Source: Scilla litardierei
Taxonomy: Eukaryota > Streptophyta > Magnoliopsida > Asparagales > Asparagaceae
Direction of reading: 5' to 3'
Assembly (NCBI GenBank): GCA_030789695.1
Contig: CM061141.1
Coordinates: forward strand, 322,075,938-322,139,937
Length of the DNA stretch: 64,000 bases
Shown: positions 10,755 through 19,640 of the stretch, piece after piece
Layout: each line of letters starts with the position of its first letter
Numbering within the stretch: position 1 is the first letter of the stretch
Program-made: the position numbers and the translations under genes
The notes under the pieces: generated by a model
Seen by the model: only the letters and a program-made list of their open reading frames with translations
Told to the model about the DNA's origin: nothing
The model's database searches: none

Positions 10755-12671
10755 GGTATTGTACCAATATTCCGCATACGCCAACCACTTCGCCAACTGC
10801 TTGGTGACTCTGATGCAAAACACCTCAGATAGGTCTCCACGCTCTTGTTCACTACCTCAGTCTGGTCATCAGTCTGTGGATGGTAAGCCGTGCTCCTCCT
10901 CAAGACGGTGCCCTACAACTTGAATAACTCCTTCCAAAAACTGCTCAGGAAGACCTCGTCACGGTTAGATACAATGGAAGATGGAAACCCGTGCAATCGA
11001 ACTACCTTCTTCATGAATGCGGTAACTACCGTCACCGTTGTGTATGGGTGCCGCAAAGGAATGAAATGGGCGTTCTTGCTGAGGCGATCAACCACAACAA
11101 GTATGGAAGTGAACCCCTCTGACCCAGGTAATCTCTCAATGAAATCCATGCTAATGTCCTCATAGACTCTCTCTGGCAAGGCTAATGGCTGAAGTAATCC
11201 TGCCGGGGCCATCGCCAGATATTTGTGACGTTGGCAGACGTCACACTCTGCTACTATGTGGGTGATATCCCTCTTCATCCCCGGCCAATACAGCTCCCTC
11301 GCCATTCTCATGTAAGTCTGTTGCACCCCTGAGTGACCCCCACCAAACTGCCATGGAACTTTTGAAAGATGGTGGGTATATGTGAAGATCCCGCCGTAGT
11401 ACCAATCGCCTCTGATATAACAGCCTCTGCTCACTCAAAGTGTACCCTGGATGGTCGGTAGATCCACACTGCAATCCCTCATCTGTCTCAATTTCACATG
11501 CCAGCGGCTCCCAGTCTAGCAATACTGGCACAGAAATGGCCGCCACCTCTGCCACCACCTCCCTGCGAGACAAGGCGTCTACCGCATTGTTCTCCAAGAC
11601 TGGCCTGTATTGGATCTTGAACTGATAGTTTAACAACTTGGACAGCCAATTCTGATGCTCTTCTGTAACCATCCGCTGCTTTAGAAGGTACTTTAGGCTC
11701 TGCTGATCCGTCTGCACCACAAACTTCCTCCCCAATAGGTAAGGTCGCCACTTCTGGATTGATAAGACGATCACCATCAACTCCCTCTCATACACGGACT
11801 TCAGCAGTGCTTGGGCTGACAACACCTGACTAAAGAAAGTCACCGATCGATGATCCTGCATTAGCACCGACCCAAGCCCATATTCGGATGCATCCGTCTC
11901 CACCCCAAAAGGCCTACTGAAATCAGGCAAAGCTAGCACGGGTATTGTCGTCATCGACTGCTTTAGGGCCTCGAAAGCCCTGGTCGCCCCTCGCTCCAAT
12001 GGACGCTGTCCTTCTTCAACTGCTCCGTCAACAGCCAAGCAATAGTGTTGTATCCCTGGACAAACTTCCTATATACCCCGTCAGGCCTAAGAACCCCCGC
12101 AATCCTCCTAAGGTCGTGGGACGAGGGCAATCCACCATGGCAGTAATCTTCGACCTATTCGCAGCTACCCCCTCAGCTGACAACATGTGGCATACGTACT
12201 CCACCTGGAATTTCCTAAAGAAGCACTTCTTCTTGTTGGCGTATAACTGATGCTCCTGTAGCTCCTGCAACACAACATGCAAATGCCCAACATGCTCCTT
12301 CATAGTACTGATGTAGATGAGGATGTCGTCACAGAACACCAGCACAAACCTTCGTAAGTAGGGCCTGAAGACCTTGTTCATCAATACCTAAAATGTCTTC
12401 GGGGCGTTGGACAGCCCAAAAGGTATGACCAAAAACTCGTAGTGTCCCTCATGCGTCCTAAACGACGTCTTGGGAATATCTGCTGCCATCATCCGTATCT
12501 GATGGTACCCTGATTTTAGATCTATCTTCGAGAACACTGCAGATCCATGCAACTTGTTAAGCAACTCATCGATAATAGGAATGTGAAATTTATCGGGCAC
12601 CGTCTCCTAGTTTATGGCTCGGTAGTCTACGCAGAAACGCCAGCTAACATCCTTCTTTTTCACGAGCAGTA
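10755..12671 (-). pseudogene. RT (C-terminal part), RNase H and integrase of outer gypsy
   Basis: Read on the minus strand from 12671 leftwards: reverse transcriptase '[19 protein letters not shown]', '[19 protein letters not shown]' and 'FVLVFCDDILIY' (the Y/F-x-DD site read as FCDD); RNase H 'VETDASEYGLGSVLMQ' and 'VYERELMVIVLSIQKW'; integrase zinc finger 'CDVCQRHK'; and integrase core 'DISMDFIERLPGSEG' and '[16 protein letters not shown]'. The frame changes several times (near 12385, 12030 and 11240). The reading breaks at 12671, where the nested chromovirus inserted, and at 10755, where solo LTR B inserted. Confidence 0.88.
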
Positions 12672-13093
12672 TGATGCGGACCCGGACCCGAGCCCGCATC
12701 CCAATGAGGCCGGCGGCTACCAAGGGGGGACCCACCCCCCCTAATCACTTACGTGCGCCGTAGGAGGCGCGATGGCACGTAGGAGGGTTAGTTAGGGGTA
12801 TTCTAGTCATTTTAGACTAGATTAGTAATTCCCCACTTTTCTATAAATTAGGGCTAGCCGTCTTTAATTGTTTTTATGCTTATTGTGTGAGAAACATTGT
12901 AAGTGTCTTTTGTGAGGGATTTAGACTTTGATCCGTTCATCAAAGTTAGGAGAGCGAGTTCCTCTCGAAAGGGCTCAAGTTATCTTGCTATTAGTAGTTG
13001 TTTCTTCTCAAAAACCCAATAAAAATCCAATCTTTTCCAATTTTTATCCCTTTTGTTCGCTGATTTTCCATTGATACGATCCAAATCGTATCA
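12672..13093 (+). repeat. 5' LTR of nested chromovirus
   Basis: 422 bp, starts TGATGCGG and ends CGTATCA. A TATA box 'ctataaatta' at about 12841 is followed by 'gggctagccgtc', the likely core promoter and transcript start region. I found no difference from 18372-18793 when reading the lines in register (offset exactly 5,700). Confidence 0.95.
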
Positions 13094-13095
13094 AA

Positions 13096-13108
13096 TTGGT
13101 ATCAGAGC
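13096..13108 (+). other. Primer-binding site, initiator tRNA(Met) type
   Basis: TTGGTATCAGAGC starts two bases after the 5' LTR. This is the standard plant PBS complementary to the 3' end of initiator tRNA(Met). The same motif or close variants prime all other LTR elements in the window. Confidence 0.9.
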
Positions 13109-13119
13109 ACTAGATCCAA

Positions 13120-13422
13120 ATGGCGGCAAGTACTCGATCGAAGGCGGATGCGGTTGAAGAAAAGATTCAAGGGCTACGGGAGGATCTCAATCGGGAGATC
13201 GAAGAGAGGTTCGAGGGATTGAAGAAAACGATGGGAGATTCACTCAAAGATTACGCCCATTCACAAGAAGATATCCAAATCGAACTTCGAGGGATGAGGA
13301 CGGACGCCGCGCAACAAGGCCGAGATCTCCGAGAATTGAAAGAGATGATTCAAGCCCTCACGGTGGCGAAAGGGGGAGATCGAGGCAAGGGGGTCCAAGA
13401 AGGGGGGGGGGTTCTACCCTAG
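13120..13422 (+). CDS. gag N-terminal segment of nested chromovirus
   Basis: The ORF starts 12 bases after the PBS at an ATG (MAASTRSKADAVEEK...). It is a charged, heptad-like coiled-coil segment of about 95 residues ('KIQGLREDLNREIEERFEG', 'DLRELKEMIQALTVAKGG'). The frame runs into a run of ten G at 13402-13411 and ends a few codons later. Downstream gag continues in the -1 frame. The N-terminus starting 'MA(A/N)(S/T)TRS' is shared by the gypsy elements at 25100 and 62435, so this start is secure. It presumably helps gag multimerise; that is inference. Confidence 0.85.
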   Translation: MAASTRSKADAVEEKIQGLREDLNREIEERFEGLKKTMGDSLKDYAHSQEDIQIELRGMRTDAAQQGRDLRELKEMIQALTVAKGGDRGKGVQEGGGVLP

Positions 13423-14180
13423 AATCAGCCCCCAGCGGATTTCCAACGCAAGACGACCACCCGAGGGAGCAAGGAGGACCGGTAGGGCCAACCCTAGGGT
13501 CGCGCGAGTCCGTATGGGTGCCGGCAGACCCGCGCGGGTCGGGAAACACCTCGACAGGGCCGCCTGGGCCTGTCAAGGCTTCGGCGGCCCCGCCCGGCCC
13601 TCCCCAGGCCTGGGCGAGGCCGCTAGGCCCCCTGCGGCCACTGGCGGGCCCCTCCGGGGGCAGGGATGGCTGGGCGAACCCCGGAGGGGGTCTCGACATC
13701 GCGGCAGGCCCCTACGGGGGCGGGGAGACATCGGCACCCCCAACCGGGGGTGCGGACAGGCCGCCGGGGCTGTTTCGAGCAGCGGCAGACCCCGGGGTCT
13801 TCGCAGAGGCGGCGGCACCCCCTTTCGGGGGTGCGGGAGGCTCGGCGACCCCAGGCGGGGGTCCGGCTTGGTTGGCGGGGATCGTCCCCCACTCCGGGGG
13901 AACTCCGGGGATGGCGGGAGGCGGATGGGCCTCGGGAGCAGCTATTGGGGCCCCGGCGGGCCAATTTTGGAGAGCAGAGACCCTTGCGCCTGGGCCGAGG
14001 CCCAATTTGGCACGACCACCAGAGTTTCCGGGACACTACTACCAGCCCGAGGCGTGGGAGAGACCTGCTTGGCCAGAGGAGCTGTACGGAGCTGACGGGG
14101 GAGGCCCGAGGGAGGCTCGGGGTGGCGAGGTGGTCCGGGGAGGTGACCGGGGCGGAGATAGGGGGCAGCTAGGCGACATC
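13375..14180. repeat. GC island with short palindromic units in gag linker
   Basis: About 800 bp of very GC-rich sequence with recurring imperfect palindromes such as 'caccccc...gggggtg' and 'cccccggagggg', at spacings of roughly 35-60 bp. All frames of both strands stay open over long distances because stop codons need A/T, so antisense ORFs here are not evidence of genes. Confidence 0.8.
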
Positions 14181-14465
14181 AACGCAGATCGGAGGTTGAT
14201 GAAGCTGAAGATGCCGACCTTTGACGGCACCGACCCGGATGGGTGGATATACCGAGCAGAGAGGTATTTTCAAGTGATGGGTCTGACGGAGCAGGAGGTC
14301 CTGAAGGCCATCGGGATCTACTTTGAGGGGAAGGCTCTGGCCTGGTACCGGTGGAAGATAGCACGGTCCCCCTTTCGGACCTGGGAGGAGTTATCAGCGA
14401 CGATCGTGGATCGATTCCAGGAGACAGCGGGGGGGGGGATTTCTACGAGCAGCTGTCGGCCCTGA
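13410..14465 (+). CDS. gag linker and capsid core of nested chromovirus
   Basis: An open frame running without stop from the first G run to the second. The first 220 codons are a Pro/Gly/Ala/Arg-rich linker within a GC island. Then comes the conserved retrotransposon gag core: 'LKMPTFDGTDPDGWIYRAERYF', 'EVLKAIGIYFEGKALAWYRW' and 'FRTWEELSATIVDRFQET'. At 14429-14438 another run of ten G shifts the reading, and the natural continuation ('DFYEQLSALRQEGTVRDYVE') is in the -1 frame. No RNA-binding knuckle is in this segment; it lies in the next frame. Confidence 0.85.
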   Translation, partial: GSTLESAPSGFPTQDDHPREQGGPVGPTLGSRESVWVPADPRGSGNTSTGPPGPVKASAAPPGPPQAWARPLGPLRPLAGPSGGRDGWANPGGGLDIAAGPYGGGETSAPPTGGADRPPGLFRAAADPGVFAEAAAPPFGGAGGSATPGGGPAWLAGIVPHSGGTPGMAGGGWASGAAIGAPAGQFWRAETLAPGPRPNLARPPEFPGHYYQPEAWERPAWPEELYGADGGGPREARGGEVVRGGDRGGDRGQLGDINADRRLMKLKMPTFDGTDPDGWIYRAERYFQVMGLTEQEVLKAIGIYFEGKALAWYRWKIARSPFRTWEELSATIVDRFQETAGGGISTSSCRP

Positions 14466-17400
14466 GGCAGGAGGGGACAGTGAGAGACTATGTAGAGAGA
14501 TTTGAGATGCTGAATAGCCGGGTGAAGGGGGTTACCGACGAGGTGATGATCGGGAACTTCATGAGGGGGCTAAAACCGTCGATACGAGCTGAGTTGCGGA
14601 TGCAGAGCCCGGCTACCCTGGAGGATGTCCTTCGCTTGGCACATAAAGCGGAGGAGAAGCACACAGAGGAGAGGCGGATACGGGGCGCTTGGGGGGCACA
14701 GAGTTCCCGCCCTACTCCACCATCCACGACATCGAGACCACCTGCGGCCGTTTCCGAGACGCGAGGAGAGGGTCGCCCAGCTACCTTGGGGCGACGAATG
14801 ACGGAGGCCGAGGTGAGGGAGAAGAGAGCCAAGGGGTTGTGCTTCCGTTGCGACGAGAAGTTCACCCCTGGGCACAGATGTGCGAGCCGCCTGCTGCAGA
14901 TCACCATGGTGCCCGATGAGGAGGGGTACGTGGGAGATGAGGAGGAGTTCGAGGTGGAGCAGGAGACACCAGTGGAGGAGGAGAAGTCTCACCTAGACTT
15001 CGCTGAGGTGTCCCTAAACTCTGTGGTGGGGTTCACTCCGAACCACACCATGAAGTTGACGGGGCAGCTAGGAGACACGGCAGTGACGGTGTTGATTGAC
15101 AGTGGGGCCACCCACAATTTCATCTCCAGCCGGGTAGTGGAGAGACATGGGCTGCAGCTGAGCACGCAGGAGAAGTTTACCGTGCTGCTGGGGACGGGGA
15201 AGATGGAGGAGAGCAAGGGGCTCTGCAAGGGTCTGTGCCTGACCTTGCAGGGAGTACAGATCATGGAGGATTTCCTACCCCTTGAGTTGGGCAATGTTGA
15301 CATCATCCTGGGCGTACAGTGGCTGAAGAAGCTGGGAGATATGCGGGTGAACTGGAAGCGACTCAGGATGGAGTTCGAGGAGGGGGAGCGGACAGTGGTG
15401 CTCACTGGGGACCCGACCCTATGCTTATCGATGGTGGCCTTCAAAGCCATCACTCGAGCCTTACGGAGAGAGGGGGAGGGGTACTTGGTGGAGTGCCGAT
15501 TAGCAGGAGCAGAGCAGGAGCCGCAGGCAGGGGTTCCCGAGGAGGTAGAGCAGGTGTTGGGTCAGTACCAGGAGGTCTTTCAGGACCCACAGGGGCTACC
15601 GCCAGAGAGGGGGCACGAGCATGCGATCGTCCTGAGGGATGGCGCCGCACCGGTGAGTGTGCGTCCTTACCGCTACCCCCACGTGCAGAAGGATGAGATT
15701 GAGCGGATGGTCAGGGAGATGTTACAGGCGGGAGTGATACAGCCTAGCGTTAGCCCATTTTCGAGCCCGGTCCTTCTGGTGAAGAAGAAGGACGGGAGTT
15801 GGCGTTTCTGTGTAGACTACCGGGCTCTGAACAAGGAGACAGTGGCTGACAGGTTTCCTATCCCTGTCATAGATGAGCTGCTAGATGAGCTGCATGGAGC
15901 AGTGGTGTTCTCCAAGATTGATCTGAAGGCGGGGTATCACCAGATCCTGATGAGGCCAGAGGATGTGCCGAAGACAGCATTTCGTACCCACGAGGGCCAC
16001 TATGAGTTTCTCGTCATGCCGTTTGGCTTGACGAATGCTCCTTCGACATTCCAGGCGTTGATGAACGATGTCTTCCGGCCATTCCTGAGGAGATTCATAC
16101 TCGTCTTCTTCGACGACATCCTGGTCTACAGCCGGACTATGGGAGAGCACTTGGGCCATTTGGAGGTGGTGTTCCGAGAGTTACTGAGGCATCAGCTGTA
16201 TGCCAACCGAAAGAAGTGCAGTTTCGGTCAGAGGCAGATAGAGTACTTGGGACATGTGGTGTCCGCCGCCGGAGTAGCAGCAGATCGGGCGAAGATAGAG
16301 GCGATGTTGGACTGGCCGGTACCCACCACTCTGAGGGCACTACGGGGATTTCTCGGGCTGACAGGATACTACCGGAAATTCGTGAGGGGGTACAGCACCA
16401 TTGCAGGGCCACTGACAGATCAGCTGAAGAAGGATGGGTTCCAGTGGGGAGAGGCAGCGGCCAAGGCCTTTGAGGCCTTGAAGGAGGCGATGACCACCGC
16501 ACCGGTCTTGGCGTTGCCCGACTTCAGCATTACATTCGTGGTGGAGACTGATGCGTCAGGAGTAGGATTGGGGGCGGTCCTTATGCAGCTAGGGAGGCCG
16601 ATAGCCTACTTCAGCCAGGTGCTTTCCGCTAGAGCACGGCTGAAGTCTGTCTACGAGAGGGAGCTGATGGCTATTGTGCTCGCGATCCAGAAGTGGCGGC
16701 CGTATCTGATGGGCAGAGAGTTCGTAGTCAGGACCGACCAGCGCAGTTTGAAGTATCTATTGGAGCAGAGGTTGGTGACAGAGGAGCACCAGCGCTGGCT
16801 ATCCAAGCTGGTAGGGTACAGGTTCGTCATTGAGTACAGGCCGGGGCTAGAAAATAAGGCGGCAGACGCCTTATCACGCAGAGAGGAGGGGGTGCACTTG
16901 AGAGCACTCTCGTTGCCGGTATGGATAGATAGTGAGCCCATGTTGCAGGAGGCCGAGTCCGATCCGGAGTTGAGACTGATTCGTGAGCAGCTGCAGGGAG
17001 GCGGGGAGGCGCCGCAGGGTTACTCACTAGAGGGGCGGAGACTATTATACCATGGCCGGTTAGTACTGCCGCGGGCATCCACCTTCATACCCGCATTATT
17101 TCAGGAGTTCCACTGTTCGGTGGTAGGGGGACATTCGGGGGTGCAGCAGACATATATGAGAATGTCCCGGGAGGTTTACTGGCCTGGTATGAGGAGAGCG
17201 ATAGCACATTTGGTTGCTGCTTGTGACGTGTGCCAGCGTCACAAGTACATGGCCATGGCGCCAGCCGGACTTTTGCAGCCCTTAGCACTTCCTGAGCGAG
17301 TCTGGGAGGAGGTGACGATGGATTTCATAGACGGGCTACCCAGATCGGAGGGTTACTCCGTGATTTTTGTTGTGGTGGATAGGCTGAGCAAGTACGCCCA

Positions 17401-18463
17401 TTTTATACCGCTGAAACACCCGTACACTGCTGTTTCAGTGGCTGCAGCTTTCACCAGGGAAGTCATACGATTACATGGGATTCCAGCCTCCATTGTCACA
17501 GACAGAGATAAGGTCTTCCTGAGTGGGTTTTGGCGGGAGATATTTCGTGTCCAGGGTACCGTGCTGAAGAGGAGTACCGCATATCACCCTCAGACCGACG
17601 GGCAGACAGAGGTAGTAAACCGCAGCATCGAGACATATTTGCGGTGCTTCGCGTCGGAGACACCTCGACAGTGGTATCGGTGGTTAGCCTGGGCGGAGTA
17701 TTGGTACAATACTTCGTACCATTCAGCAGCAGGTACGACCCCCTTTCGGGTATTATATGGCAGGGATCCACCGGAGCTACTGCGATTTGGGGAGCGACCG
17801 ACACCAGTCTCCCAGGTAGAGGACTATATGAGGGAGCGGGAGAGCATTATGGAGGAGCTGAAGAAGCATTTGCTGCGAGCTCAGCAGGTGATGAAGGCTA
17901 GGGCGGATGGGCATCGGCGGGATGTGCACTTCCAGGAGGGTGATATGGTCTATCTGAAGCTGAGGCCTTACCGACAGAGATCGCTAGCGAGGAGGCGGAA
18001 CGAGAAGCTATCAGCGAGATACTATGGGCCTTTTGAGATTGCGGCCAAGATTGGCCAAGTGGCTTACAGACTGAGGTTGCCATCGACCGCGACGATACAC
18101 CCGGTTTTTCATGTCTCGCAGCTTCGGCGAGCCATTGGAGAGCAGACGGTGTCCTCTACCCTACCGCCTACACTTACTGAGGAGATGGAGGTGATGTTGG
18201 AGCCACTGGAGGTTCGAGCCGTTCGTCAGGGACCGCGTGGGCAGAGGGAGGTGCTGATACACTGGGCAGGGCTACCAGACTGTGATGCGACATGGGAGGC
18301 CTATCGAGTGATACAGGAGCAGTTTCCCCACTTCCACCTTGAGGACAAGGTGGCTCTTTTAGGGGGGGTATTGATGCGGACCCGGACCCGAGCCCGCATC
18401 CCAATGAGGCCGGCGGCTACCAAGGGGGGACCCACCCCCCCTAATCACTTACGTGCGCCGTAG
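14351..18463 (+). CDS. gag C-terminus and pol polyprotein of nested chromovirus
   Basis: A 1,370-codon frame; real homology starts at about 14438. Domains in order: gag end 'EQLSALRQEGTVRDYVERFE' and a Cys/His knuckle 'LCFRCDEKFTPGHRC' (about 14836); aspartic protease 'VTVLIDSGATHNFIS' (about 15090); reverse transcriptase 'KKKDGSWRFCVDYRALN' (about 15780) and '[11 protein letters not shown]'-type site read as '[12 protein letters not shown]' (about 16100); RNase H 'VETDASGVGLGAVLMQ' (about 16540) and 'YERELMAIVLAIQKW'; integrase zinc finger 'HCSVVGGHSGVQ...CDVCQRH' (about 17110-17240); integrase core Asp in 'TMDFIDGLP', Asp in 'IVTDRDKVFLSG' and Glu in 'QTDGQTEVVNRS'; GPY/F 'YYGPFEIAAKIGQVAYRL'; and a chromodomain 'VLIHWAGLPDCDATWE' (about 18250). 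All catalytic residues are present. The frame runs through the PPT and about 90 bp into the 3' LTR before stopping. Confidence 0.93.
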   Translation: MEDSTVPLSDLGGVISDDRGSIPGDSGGGDFYEQLSALRQEGTVRDYVERFEMLNSRVKGVTDEVMIGNFMRGLKPSIRAELRMQSPATLEDVLRLAHKAEEKHTEERRIRGAWGAQSSRPTPPSTTSRPPAAVSETRGEGRPATLGRRMTEAEVREKRAKGLCFRCDEKFTPGHRCASRLLQITMVPDEEGYVGDEEEFEVEQETPVEEEKSHLDFAEVSLNSVVGFTPNHTMKLTGQLGDTAVTVLIDSGATHNFISSRVVERHGLQLSTQEKFTVLLGTGKMEESKGLCKGLCLTLQGVQIMEDFLPLELGNVDIILGVQWLKKLGDMRVNWKRLRMEFEEGERTVVLTGDPTLCLSMVAFKAITRALRREGEGYLVECRLAGAEQEPQAGVPEEVEQVLGQYQEVFQDPQGLPPERGHEHAIVLRDGAAPVSVRPYRYPHVQKDEIERMVREMLQAGVIQPSVSPFSSPVLLVKKKDGSWRFCVDYRALNKETVADRFPIPVIDELLDELHGAVVFSKIDLKAGYHQILMRPEDVPKTAFRTHEGHYEFLVMPFGLTNAPSTFQALMNDVFRPFLRRFILVFFDDILVYSRTMGEHLGHLEVVFRELLRHQLYANRKKCSFGQRQIEYLGHVVSAAGVAADRAKIEAMLDWPVPTTLRALRGFLGLTGYYRKFVRGYSTIAGPLTDQLKKDGFQWGEAAAKAFEALKEAMTTAPVLALPDFSITFVVETDASGVGLGAVLMQLGRPIAYFSQVLSARARLKSVYERELMAIVLAIQKWRPYLMGREFVVRTDQRSLKYLLEQRLVTEEHQRWLSKLVGYRFVIEYRPGLENKAADALSRREEGVHLRALSLPVWIDSEPMLQEAESDPELRLIREQLQGGGEAPQGYSLEGRRLLYHGRLVLPRASTFIPALFQEFHCSVVGGHSGVQQTYMRMSREVYWPGMRRAIAHLVAACDVCQRHKYMAMAPAGLLQPLALPERVWEEVTMDFIDGLPRSEGYSVIFVVVDRLSKYAHFIPLKHPYTAVSVAAAFTREVIRLHGIPASIVTDRDKVFLSGFWREIFRVQGTVLKRSTAYHPQTDGQTEVVNRSIETYLRCFASETPRQWYRWLAWAEYWYNTSYHSAAGTTPFRVLYGRDPPELLRFGERPTPVSQVEDYMRERESIMEELKKHLLRAQQVMKARADGHRRDVHFQEGDMVYLKLRPYRQRSLARRRNEKLSARYYGPFEIAAKIGQVAYRLRLPSTATIHPVFHVSQLRRAIGEQTVSSTLPPTLTEEMEVMLEPLEVRAVRQGPRGQREVLIHWAGLPDCDATWEAYRVIQEQFPHFHLEDKVALLGGVLMRTRTRARIPMRPAATKGGPTPPNHLRAP
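18334..18371 (+). promoter_or_regulatory. Pre-PPT hairpin and polypurine tract
   Basis: CCACCTTGAGGACAAGGTGG (18334-18353) is a perfect 8-bp stem with an AGGA loop. It also encodes HLEDKV at the end of pol. It is followed by the purine-rich tract 'agggggggtat' directly before the 3' LTR, which would prime plus-strand DNA. The hairpin recurs in the other gypsy families of the window. Confidence 0.75.
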
Positions 18464-18793
18464 GAGGCGCGATGGCACGTAGGAGGGTTAGTTAGGGGTA
18501 TTCTAGTCATTTTAGACTAGATTAGTAATTCCCCACTTTTCTATAAATTAGGGCTAGCCGTCTTTAATTGTTTTTATGCTTATTGTGTGAGAAACATTGT
18601 AAGTGTCTTTTGTGAGGGATTTAGACTTTGATCCGTTCATCAAAGTTAGGAGAGCGAGTTCCTCTCGAAAGGGCTCAAGTTATCTTGCTATTAGTAGTTG
18701 TTTCTTCTCAAAAACCCAATAAAAATCCAATCTTTTCCAATTTTTATCCCTTTTGTTCGCTGATTTTCCATTGATACGATCCAAATCGTATCA
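18372..18793 (+). repeat. 3' LTR of nested chromovirus
   Basis: Apparently identical to the 5' LTR over 422 bp and immediately followed by the TSD copy cagta. Because LTRs are made identical at insertion, this indicates a very recent event. Confidence 0.95.
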
Positions 18794-19640
18794 CAGTACC
18801 AGGCTAGAAAAAGGACTCACACTCGGCTGTATCACCTATGCCTGCAACATCTCCTCCACCATCTTCTCAATCTCGTCCTTCTGCACCTGAGGATACCGGT
18901 AAGGATGTACGCTAATGGGAGAAACTCCCTCCCTCGGGACAATAGCGTGCTCATGGTCTCGTGGCGGTGGGAGACCATGCGGAGCCTGAAAAACCTCTCC
19001 AAAATGGCCAAGCAGCTCCTCTAACTCGGTGCTAACTCCGGCTCCCCCGGCTCTCCCTCCCCCGCTACTAATAGGCCCTGAAATTCCACCAAGAATCGCC
19101 CTCCTGTACACTGCAGTGCTCTGGTCATGGCTCTGTAAGAAACTCGTGATTGGCACATGCTGGGATCTCCCTGCAATACTACAGTCTGTCCATCCTCCTG
19201 ATACTCCAACCTGAGTAGCCTCCAGTTGGTCTTCGTGTCCCCGAGGGTTTGTAACCACTTCATCCCTAGGATGATGTCCGTACTACCCAACTCCAGAGGA
19301 AGAAAGTCAGCTATAATCTAAATCCCAATGTATTGTAAGGATCAGTCCCCCTGCATATGCCACTACGCTGTGCCAACTGCCCCGTCCCAAGCAACACGTC
19401 AAACCTGCCTATATCACAGATGTCCAGCCTTAGTCTCTCCACCAACTGATGTGAAATGAAGTTGTGGGTAGCCCCACTGTCGACCAATACTGTCACCTCC
19501 AACTCAGCAATCTGCCCTAGCAACTTCATGGTGCGTGTAGTCGTGAACCCCACCACAGAGTGGAGGGACACCTCTGCCAGATCTAAGTGTGGATGCTCTT
19601 GAGCCTCTTCGTTGTCAGCCTCCAACTCTGCCCCGTCCTC
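18794..19640 (-). pseudogene. Protease and RT N-terminus of outer gypsy
   Basis: The minus strand encodes aspartic protease 'VTVLVDSGATHNFISHQLVE' (about 19500) with the DSG catalytic triad kept, then 'DIILGMKWLQTLGDTKTNW'. The start of reverse transcriptase follows: 'EHAIVPREGVSPISVHPYRY', 'QKDEIEKMVEEMLQA' and, after a break, 'SVSPFS'. Frames change near 19310 and 19020. It continues on the far side of the nested chromovirus at 12671. Confidence 0.85.

Larger units (their letters stand above)
12672..18793 (+). mobile_element. Young, nearly intact Ty3/gypsy chromovirus
   Basis: A complete 6,122-bp element with 422-bp LTRs that read as identical, TSD cagta (12667-12671 and 18794-18798), PBS, a gag-pol region, a pre-PPT hairpin and a PPT. 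It inserted into the reverse transcriptase of the outer minus-strand element, in opposite orientation. Size, short LTRs, one gag-pol frame and a C-terminal chromodomain fit small chromoviruses such as Reina, but I cannot fix the clade. Only two frame breaks exist, both at runs of ten G. It is the best candidate here for a recently active element. Confidence 0.95.

Noticed and set aside
13358..14364. Long antisense and alternative-frame ORFs in the GC island
   Set aside because: Extreme GC content removes stop codons in all frames; the translations are low-complexity shadows of the gag linker.
14488..18404. Minus-strand ORFs opposite the chromovirus pol frame
   Set aside because: They mirror a well-supported 1,370-codon pol frame and show no domains.
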